From positions 1,935,501 through 1,999,500 of the forward strand of contig NZ_CP054476.1 of the NCBI RefSeq assembly GCF_013341275.1: a stretch of DNA of 64,000 nucleotides. The letters are read 5' to 3'. Numbering within the stretch: the stretch's first letter is position 1; the number at the start of each line of letters is the position of its first letter. Source of the DNA: Methyloligella sp. GL2 (lineage in GTDB: Bacteria; Pseudomonadota; Alphaproteobacteria; Rhizobiales; Methyloligellaceae). This document shows, piece by piece, positions 46,864-54,995 of this stretch. A program made the position numbers and the translations under genes. The notes beneath the pieces were generated by a model that did not search any database, was not told where the DNA came from, and saw nothing but the letters and a program-made list of their open reading frames with translations.

Positions 46864-47760
46864 ATGGATCTGATCGACGGAATACGCGCCTTTGTCGCCA
46901 CGGCGGAAACCGGCTCCTTCACCGGCGCGGCGGAGCGGCTTGGCATCTCCAACCGCCTGACCTCGAAATATGTCGCGGCGCTGGAACGGCGCCTCGGGGT
47001 GCGCCTGCTTCAGCGCACCACCCGCAAGGTGGGCATTACGGCGGCCGGCGAAGAGCTGCTTGCGCAAGCCCCGGCCCTGCTCGACGAGCTCGATGTCATG
47101 TTGTCGGCGGTGAGCGAGGACGCCAAGGGCTATTCGGGGGTTTTGCGGATTTCCGCGCCGATGACCTTCGGCGAGATTTACGTGCAGGAGATGCTCAGCC
47201 GGTTTGCCGCGCCGCATCCGGGCCTCACCATCGATCTTCGGCTGAGCGACACCCATGCCGATCTTGCCGCCGAGGGGATCGACCTCGCCTTCCGTATCGG
47301 CGAGGCGGCGGTCTCGTCGCTAAAGCGGCGCAAGCTGGGAGCGATCCAAAGCCTGCTTGTGGCTTCGCCGGACTATCTCAGCCGTCACCCGACCCCGAAA
47401 TCGCCGGAGGATCTGATCGAGCATATCTGCATCGTCGATACCAACCGGACCAATGCCAGGCGATGGGTGTTCCGCAAAGGGGAAGAAGAGACGGCAGTCA
47501 GCGTGCCGACGCGTTTCCTGGTGAATAGTGCGCGCGTGACCCGAGATCTGGCTCTCGCCGGGCATGGCATCGCCTACCCGCCGCACTTCGTGCTCGGCGA
47601 CGATCTGGAAGCCGGCCGTTTGGTGCGGCTTCTGCCCGATTATGAGAGCCCGCTGCATCCGCTCAGCGCCGTCTATCTGGAGGGCCGCACCCTGCCCCGC
47701 AAGGTCCGCGCGCTGATCGACTTCGCCTATGAGGATATCCGCCGCTCGGGGCTGGTGTGA
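46864..47760 (+). CDS. LysR-family transcriptional regulator
   Basis: A 298-residue regulator. The helix-turn-helix region is at residues about 3-60 (IRAFVATAETGSFTGAAERLGISNRLTSKYVAALERRLGVRLLQRTTR). The substrate-binding domain follows from about residue 90 (GVLRISAPMTFGEIYVQEMLSRF). It is of the CrgA/DmlR-like group. It is divergent from the doxX-ygiD-yqjG operon and most likely controls it in response to quinones or electrophiles. Its end is 37 nt from the convergent DUF2235 gene. Confidence 0.9.
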   Translation: MDLIDGIRAFVATAETGSFTGAAERLGISNRLTSKYVAALERRLGVRLLQRTTRKVGITAAGEELLAQAPALLDELDVMLSAVSEDAKGYSGVLRISAPMTFGEIYVQEMLSRFAAPHPGLTIDLRLSDTHADLAAEGIDLAFRIGEAAVSSLKRRKLGAIQSLLVASPDYLSRHPTPKSPEDLIEHICIVDTNRTNARRWVFRKGEEETAVSVPTRFLVNSARVTRDLALAGHGIAYPPHFVLGDDLEAGRLVRLLPDYESPLHPLSAVYLEGRTLPRKVRALIDFAYEDIRRSGLV

Positions 47761-47797
47761 CGGAGATTTATCCTTCGCTTGGCGTCGCCGGGGCCGG

Positions 47798-48964
47798 TCA
47801 ATCGGCGGAATTCCCCTCGACCCGATACTTGGCCGGGATATGAGCCGGCAGTTCGCCCTTTGCATCGGCCCTTGCGAGAACCGATGCGTGAATGCGAGCG
47901 TTATGCGGTATGGTACGGCCCTTTCCCCGCGTAATCGACATGCCCGCCATGCCTCTGAGCTTTGTCGGTAGCGGCACATATTCCAACGTCCGCCAGCCGA
48001 AGGTCATGGAGTCGTGCGGGGCGGCGAAGGCATCCGGCGGCGCATAGCGCTTGGGCGCGTCCGCGTCCGTGCCGAGAACGATGCGGTTGATGGTGCGGGT
48101 CTTGAACTTCAGCCCTGTGGCTTTGGCCTCTTCGATCATCCACTGAAGCGGGATCTTTGCGAGACCCGACTCTGCCTCAGCATGGCCGCCGCCGACATCG
48201 CCGTGACTGCCGGTGAACCAAACCTCGCGGGCATCTTGCCGGACGCTCTCATCATTGCTGAAGCGGTTTCGGCGATAAGGCTGATCCTCCGGCCAGAGCG
48301 TGGCGCCGAACATCCGGCGCCGTTCCGCCAGGGCCACGGCATGGCGCACCGCCTCGACGCTGGCGTTGTTCGACGTCGAAGCATGACTCTTGAGCTGCGG
48401 CACGATGCCGGGGCCGGGCTCGATCACCGAAGCCACGGTGTCGAACAGGCCGAGCAGACGGATCGGCGGACGTTCGGTTTCGAGGATGCGCTCATAGAGC
48501 TGCACCTCGGCGAAGGGCGCCTCGCGGTTGGCGCCGATGCGCTTATAGGCGCGATAGGCATAGTTCAGCAGATTGAGATTGCGCGGCGCGATCAGGCCGA
48601 TCTCATGAATGAAGCCGGCAAGCATGCGCGCGGTATAGGCGCCGCGGGAAAAGCCGAAGATATAGATACGGTCGCGCTCCGTGTCGGCGGCCTTTCCATC
48701 ATCGTAATGCTCGATGAGGAAGCGGTAGGCCTCCTTGACGTTCTGGTCGACCCCGAAGCCGGTGGCCATGCCCCATAGCTCTGCCGTGTGCTGCTTTGTG
48801 CGCGACCAGATGCCGTCCGGACCGATGGTGCCGACGCCGGGATCGTAATAGACGAGCTGTTCTTCGGATTTCTTCAGGCAGCCGTAAAGGCGAAGGATGT
48901 TGGTCCGCTGCAAGGCGATTCCATTGGTCGTGCCGTCCATCAAGATGACGATGTTCTTGGCCAT
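47798..48964 (-). CDS. DUF2235 alpha/beta hydrolase (phospholipase Tle1-like fold)
   Basis: A 388-residue DUF2235 protein. The N-terminal KNIVILMDGTTNGIALQRTNILRLY and VYYDPGVGT blocks are typical. The nucleophile elbow is IYIFGFSRGAYTARMLAGFIHEIGL (GFSRG, about Ser124). The catalytic Asp is probably in IRLLGLFDTVAS and the His in WFTGSHGDVGGGHAE. The same fold makes type VI secretion phospholipases (Tle1), but here there is no T6SS gene, no immunity partner and no extra domains, so it may be a housekeeping or lipid hydrolase. ATG 48964 follows GGGGGAAGA. Confidence 0.85.
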   Translation of the reverse strand: MAKNIVILMDGTTNGIALQRTNILRLYGCLKKSEEQLVYYDPGVGTIGPDGIWSRTKQHTAELWGMATGFGVDQNVKEAYRFLIEHYDDGKAADTERDRIYIFGFSRGAYTARMLAGFIHEIGLIAPRNLNLLNYAYRAYKRIGANREAPFAEVQLYERILETERPPIRLLGLFDTVASVIEPGPGIVPQLKSHASTSNNASVEAVRHAVALAERRRMFGATLWPEDQPYRRNRFSNDESVRQDAREVWFTGSHGDVGGGHAEAESGLAKIPLQWMIEEAKATGLKFKTRTINRIVLGTDADAPKRYAPPDAFAAPHDSMTFGWRTLEYVPLPTKLRGMAGMSITRGKGRTIPHNARIHASVLARADAKGELPAHIPAKYRVEGNSAD

Positions 48965-49237
48965 CAGCGATCTTCCCCCAGAAAGGCCCTGCGGCGCATA
49001 GCGGCAATGCGCGCATAGGTGGCGCCCGTCCGCACCACCCGCAGTCTTGCCGGGATCGATTTGCATGGCAAGCCGAGAGAGGCGACGCTGCTCTGTCGGG
49101 GGATTGCGTTCAAGCGTTCAGCCCGGATGGCGCCAAAGGGTCTTCATTCCGGAATAATTGGCCGGTATCACAAGGCCCGTGCCGCCTGATCGTACGGCGC
49201 CAGCGAACCTGCATCTTTTCCGGAGACGTCCTCCATC

Positions 49238-49951
49238 ATGTTTCTCAGCCCTCACATTCTCTCATTGGCTTCGGCCTTTGCGCTCTTCCTTAGCGTTTCG
49301 AGCGCGGCAAGCGCCGCTTCGTCCAAGCCATGCTCCGATGGCAGCGCGCGGCTTCCGGCGACGGGTATCTGCAGCGGCGAGGCGATGCAGCGGCTTGCCT
49401 TTGGCGGCGCCAAGAAGGCCCCGCCACCTGGCTGCGAATGGGGCGTCAACGAGACCCCGATGCCGGGCGGGGCGTATCTGCTGTATCTCGCGGCCAAATG
49501 CGGCGGGCAGGTTTCCAAGCTGAAATTTTCCGGCGGGGCACAGTCGGGGCGCTTGAGCCTCGCGACCTCGGCGTTGGGGCAAGGCAAGACTGGCGCCACC
49601 GTGGCCACGGCTTTCGCCGCCAAGGGCTCGCCCGAAAAAGCCATCTTCAAGCTCGCCGCTGCCGCGATGCCGGCTTCGGAGAAGGCGAAATGTGAGGTGC
49701 GCGAAGTCGCGCTGGATGGCGGGTACGGGTCGGATGCCTATGAGGTCGACTACAAGCCGAAATACCGGGCCGCGCTTCCCACCGACAAGTTGAATTGGGT
49801 CTGCGGAAAATACGGGCTGAACGAGGGGCGTGCCTCGTTCTGGCGGGTGTTCGGCGATTTCTCCTGGTTCTTCGATATGGGCCAGGCCTCCTATTGGGAT
49901 GTCGACCCCTCGACCATCACGCTTTTGACGGCGCGGGATCTGAAGCACTGA
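49238..49951 (+). CDS. Secreted cysteine-containing protein of unknown function
   Basis: A 237-residue protein with a signal peptide (residues 1-27, SAASA/AS). The mature part has six Cys (near residues 32, 45, 66, 88, 151 and 188), suggesting three disulphides, around PCSDGSARLPATGICSGE, PGCEWGVNETPMPG, LAAKCGGQ, AKCEVREVALDGGYG and NWVCGKYG. The C-terminal part is rich in aromatic residues (FWRVFGDFSWFFDMGQASYWDVD). I recognise no family or active site. It is probably periplasmic, and follows a 270-nt intergenic region. Confidence 0.65.
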   Translation: MFLSPHILSLASAFALFLSVSSAASAASSKPCSDGSARLPATGICSGEAMQRLAFGGAKKAPPPGCEWGVNETPMPGGAYLLYLAAKCGGQVSKLKFSGGAQSGRLSLATSALGQGKTGATVATAFAAKGSPEKAIFKLAAAAMPASEKAKCEVREVALDGGYGSDAYEVDYKPKYRAALPTDKLNWVCGKYGLNEGRASFWRVFGDFSWFFDMGQASYWDVDPSTITLLTARDLKH

Positions 49952-50015
49952 AGCAAGCGCCTTGTGGCAACGGGCAATATTCGCCCCGCCGGTCTTGCCG
50001 ATGTAAGTTGGAAGG

Positions 50016-50399
50016 GTGAGCGAGCAGCGACCATCGACGGGGATCAAGCGCGGCGTGTTCCGCGCAGTGGGGCTCTGCATGGTCGCCATCGGAGCGCTCG
50101 GGGTCGCCCTACCCGTTCTGCCGACCACACCGTTTCTGATTATCGCCGCCGCCTGCTTCGCCCGCTCATCGCCACGCCTCGAGGCTTGGCTGCTCGATCA
50201 CCCGCAATTCGGTCCGTTCTTGCGTGAGTGGCGCGCACGCGGCGCGATCCCGCGCAGAGGAAAAATCCTCTCACTGGTGGGAATGACCTTCGGCTTCTTC
50301 CTGTTCTGGCATTTCAGCCATCCGGGCTTGCTGTTGAGCCTTGCGGTGCTTGGGCTGATGGGTATCGGCGCCGGCTATGTGCTGAGCCGGCCGTCCTGA
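50016..50399 (+). CDS. DUF454 (YbaN-type) inner-membrane protein
   Basis: A 127-residue protein with two to three hydrophobic helices. DUF454 features are GLCMVAIGALGVALPVLPTTPFLIIAAACFARSSPRLEAWLLDHPQFGPFLREWRARGAIPRRGK in outline and a C-terminal hydrophobic pair. The function is unknown. It starts at GTG 50016 (GGAAGG upstream), 65 nt after the secreted protein, and is convergent with the SDR gene. Confidence 0.85.
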   Translation: MSEQRPSTGIKRGVFRAVGLCMVAIGALGVALPVLPTTPFLIIAAACFARSSPRLEAWLLDHPQFGPFLREWRARGAIPRRGKILSLVGMTFGFFLFWHFSHPGLLLSLAVLGLMGIGAGYVLSRPS

Positions 50400-50421
50400 G
50401 CCGCGCAGGCTCCCCGATGCC

Positions 50422-51201
50422 CTAAAGAAACATGCCGCCGGAGACCTCGATGCACTGTCCGGTGAGCCAACGGTTCCGACCGGTCAGAAGATCGGCGATC
50501 ATCGGTCCGATATCATCCGGCACACCAGCCCGGCCCATAGCCGTGACCGAGGCGATGAAGGCGTTGTGGTCGGGATTGTCGCGCACGGCACCGCCGCCGA
50601 AATCGGTCTCGATGGCGCCGGGAGCCACGGTGTTCACCGTGATGCCGCGGTCGCCGAACTCCCGTGCCATATAGCGGGTCATCACCTCGACCGCGCCTTT
50701 CATCATGGCGTAGGCGGACATGCCAGGGACGCAGAAGCGGGCAAGACCCGAAGAGAGGTTCACGATGCGGCCGCCATCGCTCAAAAGCGGCAGTAGCTTC
50801 TGCGTCAGGAGATAGGGTCCCTTTACATGGATGGCGTAGAGCCGGTCGAGATCGGCTTCGCTGGTCTCGGCGATGGGCATGAGCATGCCTATGCCGGCAT
50901 TGTTCACCAGATAGTCGAAGCGCTCCCTACCCCACGCCTTCAGTGTCTTACCGACCTCGGCGACGAAGCCGTCGAAAGAGGACGGGTCGGCGGTGTCGAG
51001 CTGAAAGGCGACCGCTTTCCGTCCGAGCTTCTCGATCTCGGCGACGGCGCTCTCGGCCTCCTCCTTGTTCGAATGATAGGTGAGGATGATATCGGCACCG
51101 CACGCCGCCAGATTGAGCGCGGTGTTGCGGCCAAGCCCACGGCTAGCGCCGGTAACGATCGCCGTCTTCGCGGCGCTCTGTCGGTTTTCTTGCTGTGTCA
51201 T
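50422..51201 (-). CDS. Short-chain dehydrogenase/reductase
   Basis: A 259-residue classical SDR. The cofactor motif is TAIVTGASRGLGRNTALNLA, with LVNNAGIGML, the catalytic Ser in IVNLSSGLARFC and the YxxxK motif in SAYAMMKGAVEV. C-terminal segments VNTVAPGAIETDF and WLTGQCIEVSGGMFL are typical of FabG-like enzymes. Specificity is unknown. It stands as a single gene facing DUF454. Confidence 0.9.
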   Translation of the reverse strand: MTQQENRQSAAKTAIVTGASRGLGRNTALNLAACGADIILTYHSNKEEAESAVAEIEKLGRKAVAFQLDTADPSSFDGFVAEVGKTLKAWGRERFDYLVNNAGIGMLMPIAETSEADLDRLYAIHVKGPYLLTQKLLPLLSDGGRIVNLSSGLARFCVPGMSAYAMMKGAVEVMTRYMAREFGDRGITVNTVAPGAIETDFGGGAVRDNPDHNAFIASVTAMGRAGVPDDIGPMIADLLTGRNRWLTGQCIEVSGGMFL

Positions 51202-51328
51202 CGTACAACTCGTTTGTCATTACGTCCGTGGCTTGGATGTAATGCCTAGGCGCGCGGATTCCTTTGCCGGAAGCTCGTCGCCTCTTGCCCGATCGTCCAG
51301 ATTTGGCGCGTTTTGCGCTGTTCGACGA

Positions 51329-53266
51329 TCAGTGCGGTTCTTCGCCGTCGCTCTTGCCGGCGACCTCAAGCGCCGTCACTTTGCGCACCCAGTCCTGCCA
51401 GACCGGGTCTTGCACGATATGTGCACCGGTACGCTCCGCGCCGAGGGGCGCGAGATGGCCGCTATCGATCAGCAGCGGCGTTCCCTCGACGAAGGCCACG
51501 CAGCGTCCCGCTGCATTGCCGCAAAAGCTAAGCCGCTTGCTGATCACGGTGATGTTCGGGCTTTCGGCAAGCCCTTGCAGGATGGTGTCGATCCTCGCGA
51601 GTTTTTCGCGGTCGTAGTCGATATCGGTCAGGGGCGCACCATGCAGTGCATGGGCTGCGAGCCGCTCGCGAAGATAGGTGAATTCCGGCATCTGGCTGAA
51701 GATCAGGATCGGCACGTCTGCCTGTTCCCAGAAGGCAGTCATCGCCTTGAGGTTGTCAGGCTCCAGATCCTCCTTGCCCCAGCTATTGGCGAGCAAGATG
51801 CCGGACACCTTACCCGCCTTGGCCAGACCGACAGCCTTGCGCATCATCGCCAGGCATTCGGGACGTGTCGGCGTCGGATAAAGCGGACAGGCCACCCCGC
51901 CAATATTGCCGACCGCCACGCCTTGCGTACGGAGCGACCAGGCCGTGTCGGCGCCATGGCTGTCGCCATAGAGCAAGAGGCTCGGATGGCTGCCCGACAG
52001 GCAATCCCAATCGGCGAGGAATTCCGGGAAGGGTCCCGAATGGCTGGGATTGTAATGGCAGGTGCCGAGCCGCACCCCTTCGTAGCGGGTCCGCACGCCG
52101 TCTTGGATCTGCGCGAAGATCCGCTGCGCCTCGGGGCCGAACCGGCCGGGAAGACCGTCGGCCTGCTGCAGCCCCAAGCCGACCGCCAGGGGAAGCGCCA
52201 GGAAGACGACCGAGACCTGAACCAACCGCGGCCGCGGGATCCACTCCCGATTGCGGAACGGCCGCTCGACAAAACGCCAGCTGAGATAGGCGAGAAGCAC
52301 TGAAAGCGCGATCAGCGGCAGCAGCGCGACCGGCCCGACCGGTTGGCCGAGATAGAGGCGGTAGAAGGCGAAGAGCGGCTGATGCCAGAGATAGAGCGAA
52401 TAGGAGATCAGCCCGATGCCGACGAGCAGCGGCGTCGCCAACAGCCGGCCGGCGGCATTTTCTTTTGCGGCGAAAGCGACGATCAGCCCGGCAGCGCCGA
52501 CGGGCACCAAACTGATCAGCCCCGGATGCGGCGTCTCTGCGTCGAACACGGTGAAACAGACGATGCTGACGGCGAGGCCCAAAAGCGCCAGAGCGTTTCG
52601 TAACCGTTCGGGCACGCGTGCGAGGCTTTCGGCGCTCAAGGCGATCAATGCGCCGAGCAGCAGCTCCCAGCCCCTTGTATGCAGGGCGAAGAAGTCGAGC
52701 GCGGGATTGGTCCGAACCGTATAGGCGGCCGAGGCAAGCGAGATGGCGGCGAGCACCAGCAGCGCCGTCCGCAGCCCGATCCGGCGGATCGAGGTCAGCG
52801 CGATCAGCAGCACCGGAAACACGATGTAGTACTGCTCCTCGACGGCGAGGCTCCAGGTGTGCAGCAGGGGCGTCAGTTCGGCGGCCGTGGCGAAATAGTC
52901 GGTCCGCAAATAGAAATAGACATTGGAGAGGAACAGCGAGACCGCGACCATGCTCTCGCCGAGCTCGGTCAGCGCGAATGGGCTCATCACCAGATAGCCG
53001 AGCACGGTGCTTGCCGCACAGATTAGAAACAGCGCCGGCAGGATGCGCCGGGCGCGGCGTTCGTAGAACCCGGCGAAGGAAAAGGTGCCGGCCTCGATGT
53101 CCTTGGCGATGATCGAGGTGATCAGATAGCCGCTGATCACGAAGAAGATGTCGACGCCGAGATAGCCGCCTTGCAGGTACGGAACCCCGGCGTGGAACAA
53201 GATCACGGGGACGACTGCGACGGCACGCAGACCGTCGATCTCCGGCCGATAGCGAAGCGGCTGCAT
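51329..53266 (-). CDS. OafA/YrhL-type acyltransferase with C-terminal SGNH domain
   Basis: A 645-residue integral membrane O-acyltransferase. The N-terminal acyltransferase-3 domain has RPEIDGLRAVAVVPVILFHAGVPYLQGGYLGVDIFFVISGYLIT in outline and about ten helices to residue 360, with HTWSLAVEEQYYIVFP. The C-terminal periplasmic SGNH domain has the Ser nucleophile block LLYGDSHGADTAWSL and a late Asp-x-x-His in LLIDSGHLAPLGAE. Such proteins acetylate surface polysaccharides (LPS O-antigen, capsule or exopolysaccharide). No polysaccharide locus is adjacent. It is apparently monocistronic. Confidence 0.92.
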   Translation of the reverse strand: MQPLRYRPEIDGLRAVAVVPVILFHAGVPYLQGGYLGVDIFFVISGYLITSIIAKDIEAGTFSFAGFYERRARRILPALFLICAASTVLGYLVMSPFALTELGESMVAVSLFLSNVYFYLRTDYFATAAELTPLLHTWSLAVEEQYYIVFPVLLIALTSIRRIGLRTALLVLAAISLASAAYTVRTNPALDFFALHTRGWELLLGALIALSAESLARVPERLRNALALLGLAVSIVCFTVFDAETPHPGLISLVPVGAAGLIVAFAAKENAAGRLLATPLLVGIGLISYSLYLWHQPLFAFYRLYLGQPVGPVALLPLIALSVLLAYLSWRFVERPFRNREWIPRPRLVQVSVVFLALPLAVGLGLQQADGLPGRFGPEAQRIFAQIQDGVRTRYEGVRLGTCHYNPSHSGPFPEFLADWDCLSGSHPSLLLYGDSHGADTAWSLRTQGVAVGNIGGVACPLYPTPTRPECLAMMRKAVGLAKAGKVSGILLANSWGKEDLEPDNLKAMTAFWEQADVPILIFSQMPEFTYLRERLAAHALHGAPLTDIDYDREKLARIDTILQGLAESPNITVISKRLSFCGNAAGRCVAFVEGTPLLIDSGHLAPLGAERTGAHIVQDPVWQDWVRKVTALEVAGKSDGEEPH

Positions 53267-53430
53267 CCCGATGTCAGTCCCCCTGCCCGGCTTTGCGGCC
53301 GCGGCTTACCACTCCTGCCTGCTTCGGTTGCAGGCAGGCCGTTGCGTTTCTTTAGCTTAGGGGAACTGAGCGGATCTGCCTCGGGTATTCTTCCGTGTAC
53401 GCACAAGTTTCTCGCGCCGGCGCCGCGAGG

Positions 53431-53682
53431 CTATCGCTTGTTGCCGGCGGGTCTGTTGTTGGCGGTAGACTTGCCGCCCTGCTCCTTCGCAGCTGGCCGC
53501 CAGACCATCCAGGCGATCACGGCGACCGGCACGGCGAGTGTCGCCCAGGACAGCACGTCCCAGATGTCGTCGCCGAGCAGCGCAGAGGTCAGCCCTATTG
53601 CGCTGACGACGGCAATCAGCAATGGCACGCCGAAGATCCCGCCAAGGCTTTTGGCGGCTACAGGTGAGCGTTTGCGCGTCAT
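53431..53682 (-). CDS. Small two-helix membrane protein
   Basis: An 83-residue protein with two hydrophobic helices (GGIFGVPLLIAVVSAIGLTSALLG and WATLAVPVAVIAWMVW) and a charged C-terminal tail (AAKEQGGKSTANNRPAGNKR). Its ATG overlaps the PepSY gene stop by 4 nt, so it is translated with it. Similar small proteins often accompany PepSY/TonB receptor genes; the function is unknown. Confidence 0.7.
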   Translation of the reverse strand: MTRKRSPVAAKSLGGIFGVPLLIAVVSAIGLTSALLGDDIWDVLSWATLAVPVAVIAWMVWRPAAKEQGGKSTANNRPAGNKR

Positions 53683-54839
53683 TCTGCTGGTTGTGGCGCG
53701 GAGCTGCCGTAGCCCCGTTCAAGTTCGGCGACTTTGACGTCGGAGGTAACCTTGCGGCGGGCCAGCCACAGATAGAGGCCGCTTCCGAGCACGATGATGG
53801 TGACGATGTCCAGGATGGCCCAGAGGATCTTCAGCGGCATGCCGCCGTAATCGCCAAAATGCAGCGGCTGGGAGATCAGCAGCGTCTTCGCATACCAGGG
53901 CAGATCGCGCATATCGGTGAGCTCGCCAGTGCTGGAATCGACTAGCGCCGGTTTCAGCAGGCGCGAGGTGAGTGGCGTGTCGCCGTGCAGGAAGATGCCG
54001 TAATGGTGGCCGCTGGAGAAAGGCGATTGCGGAAAAGCGACGAAGGACGGCGTCATGCCGGGGGCGGCCGCCTCGGCGGCCTCGATCGCACTTTGCAGCG
54101 AAGCCGTCGGCGCTTGCGGCGGCTGGCCGGCATACGGCGCCACCATCTCTGCGAGCTGGCCGTTGCGCCATGCGGCAAAGACCACATCGGCGAGCGTATT
54201 GACCACGCCGGTGGCACCAACCAGCAGCGCCCAGGCCAAGGTCACCACGCCGAGAAGATTATGCAAGTCGAGCCATTTCACCCGTGTCGCCTTGTTGCGG
54301 CGGACGGTGCCGAAATCGAGCCGCCGCATGAACGGGGCATAGATCACCACGCCGGAGACGATGGCGATCACGAACAGCAGCCCCATGAAGCCGAGGAACA
54401 GCATGCCCGGCAGGCCGGCGAACATGTCCACATGCAGCCGGAACAGGAAGTACATCACCGTGTTCTGGAATTTGTTCTCACCGAGCACCTCGCCGGTCCG
54501 GGCATCCGCCACCAATCGGCGGTTGTCGGTGCCCGGTGAATCGGGCGCCGTCGCCATGCTGACGAAGACTTCGTTGGGGTGATCCTCGTCCCAGCTGACA
54601 TATTGCGGGACCCAGCCCGGCATGAAGTCCTTGGCCGCGGCGAGCGCTTTGTCGACCGCGGCCTTCGGCGTGCCGGCCGGCATTTCCGGCGCTTCGATGC
54701 TGTTGCCGAGTGCCTCTTCGATCTCGTGATAGAAGATCAGCGGCAGTCCGGTGATGCACAGCATCAGCAGGAACAAGGTGCAGATCAGGCTGGTCCATTT
54801 ATGGATCCAGCACCAACGTTTGATGGTTTGCGGTGTCAT
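53679..54839 (-). CDS. PepSY-associated transmembrane protein (iron-regulated, PiuB-like)
   Basis: A 386-residue inner-membrane protein. The first helix block IKRWCWIHKWTSLICTLFLLMLCITGLPLIFYHEIEE is typical. PepSY domains lie between the helices (AVDKALAAAKDFMPGWVPQYVSWDEDHPN), and further helices appear around LGFMGLLFVIAIVSGVVIYAPFMRRLDFGTVRR, WLDLHNLLGVVTLAWALLVG and LWAILDIVTIIVLGSGLYLWLARRK. The conserved His residues (IHKW, DLHN) could bind haem, as in ferric-siderophore reductases. ATG 54839 follows GAGG. It is downstream of a TonB-dependent receptor in an iron-uptake operon. Confidence 0.85.
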   Translation of the reverse strand: MTPQTIKRWCWIHKWTSLICTLFLLMLCITGLPLIFYHEIEEALGNSIEAPEMPAGTPKAAVDKALAAAKDFMPGWVPQYVSWDEDHPNEVFVSMATAPDSPGTDNRRLVADARTGEVLGENKFQNTVMYFLFRLHVDMFAGLPGMLFLGFMGLLFVIAIVSGVVIYAPFMRRLDFGTVRRNKATRVKWLDLHNLLGVVTLAWALLVGATGVVNTLADVVFAAWRNGQLAEMVAPYAGQPPQAPTASLQSAIEAAEAAAPGMTPSFVAFPQSPFSSGHHYGIFLHGDTPLTSRLLKPALVDSSTGELTDMRDLPWYAKTLLISQPLHFGDYGGMPLKILWAILDIVTIIVLGSGLYLWLARRKVTSDVKVAELERGYGSSAPQPAE

Positions 54840-54953
54840 GACCCTCGCTGCCGCATGTCTAGAGCCGGTGGCGCCCCGATATGGCCTTATCGCGCCCGCC
54901 AGTGTTTTGTCGACTCCAACAGTCAAATTTGTGCGACGTCAACAGGGCAAGCC

Positions 54954-54979
54954 GCGGCACCGGCCGGAACCGGCGCCGC
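54954..54979 (-). terminator. Hairpin after the TonB-dependent receptor gene
   Basis: GCGGCACCGG (54954-54963) pairs with CCGGCGCCGC (54970-54979), a 10-bp stem including one G-U pair and a 6-nt loop, 17 nt past the receptor stop on the minus strand. There is no long T-run. It may attenuate transcription into the PepSY gene or protect the receptor mRNA. Confidence 0.45.
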
Positions 54980-54995
54980 AGCCCTAAATTTTCGT

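Noticed and set aside
47798..48964. T6SS effector-immunity module at the DUF2235 gene
   Set aside because: No adaptor, VgrG/Hcp or small immunity gene is adjacent.
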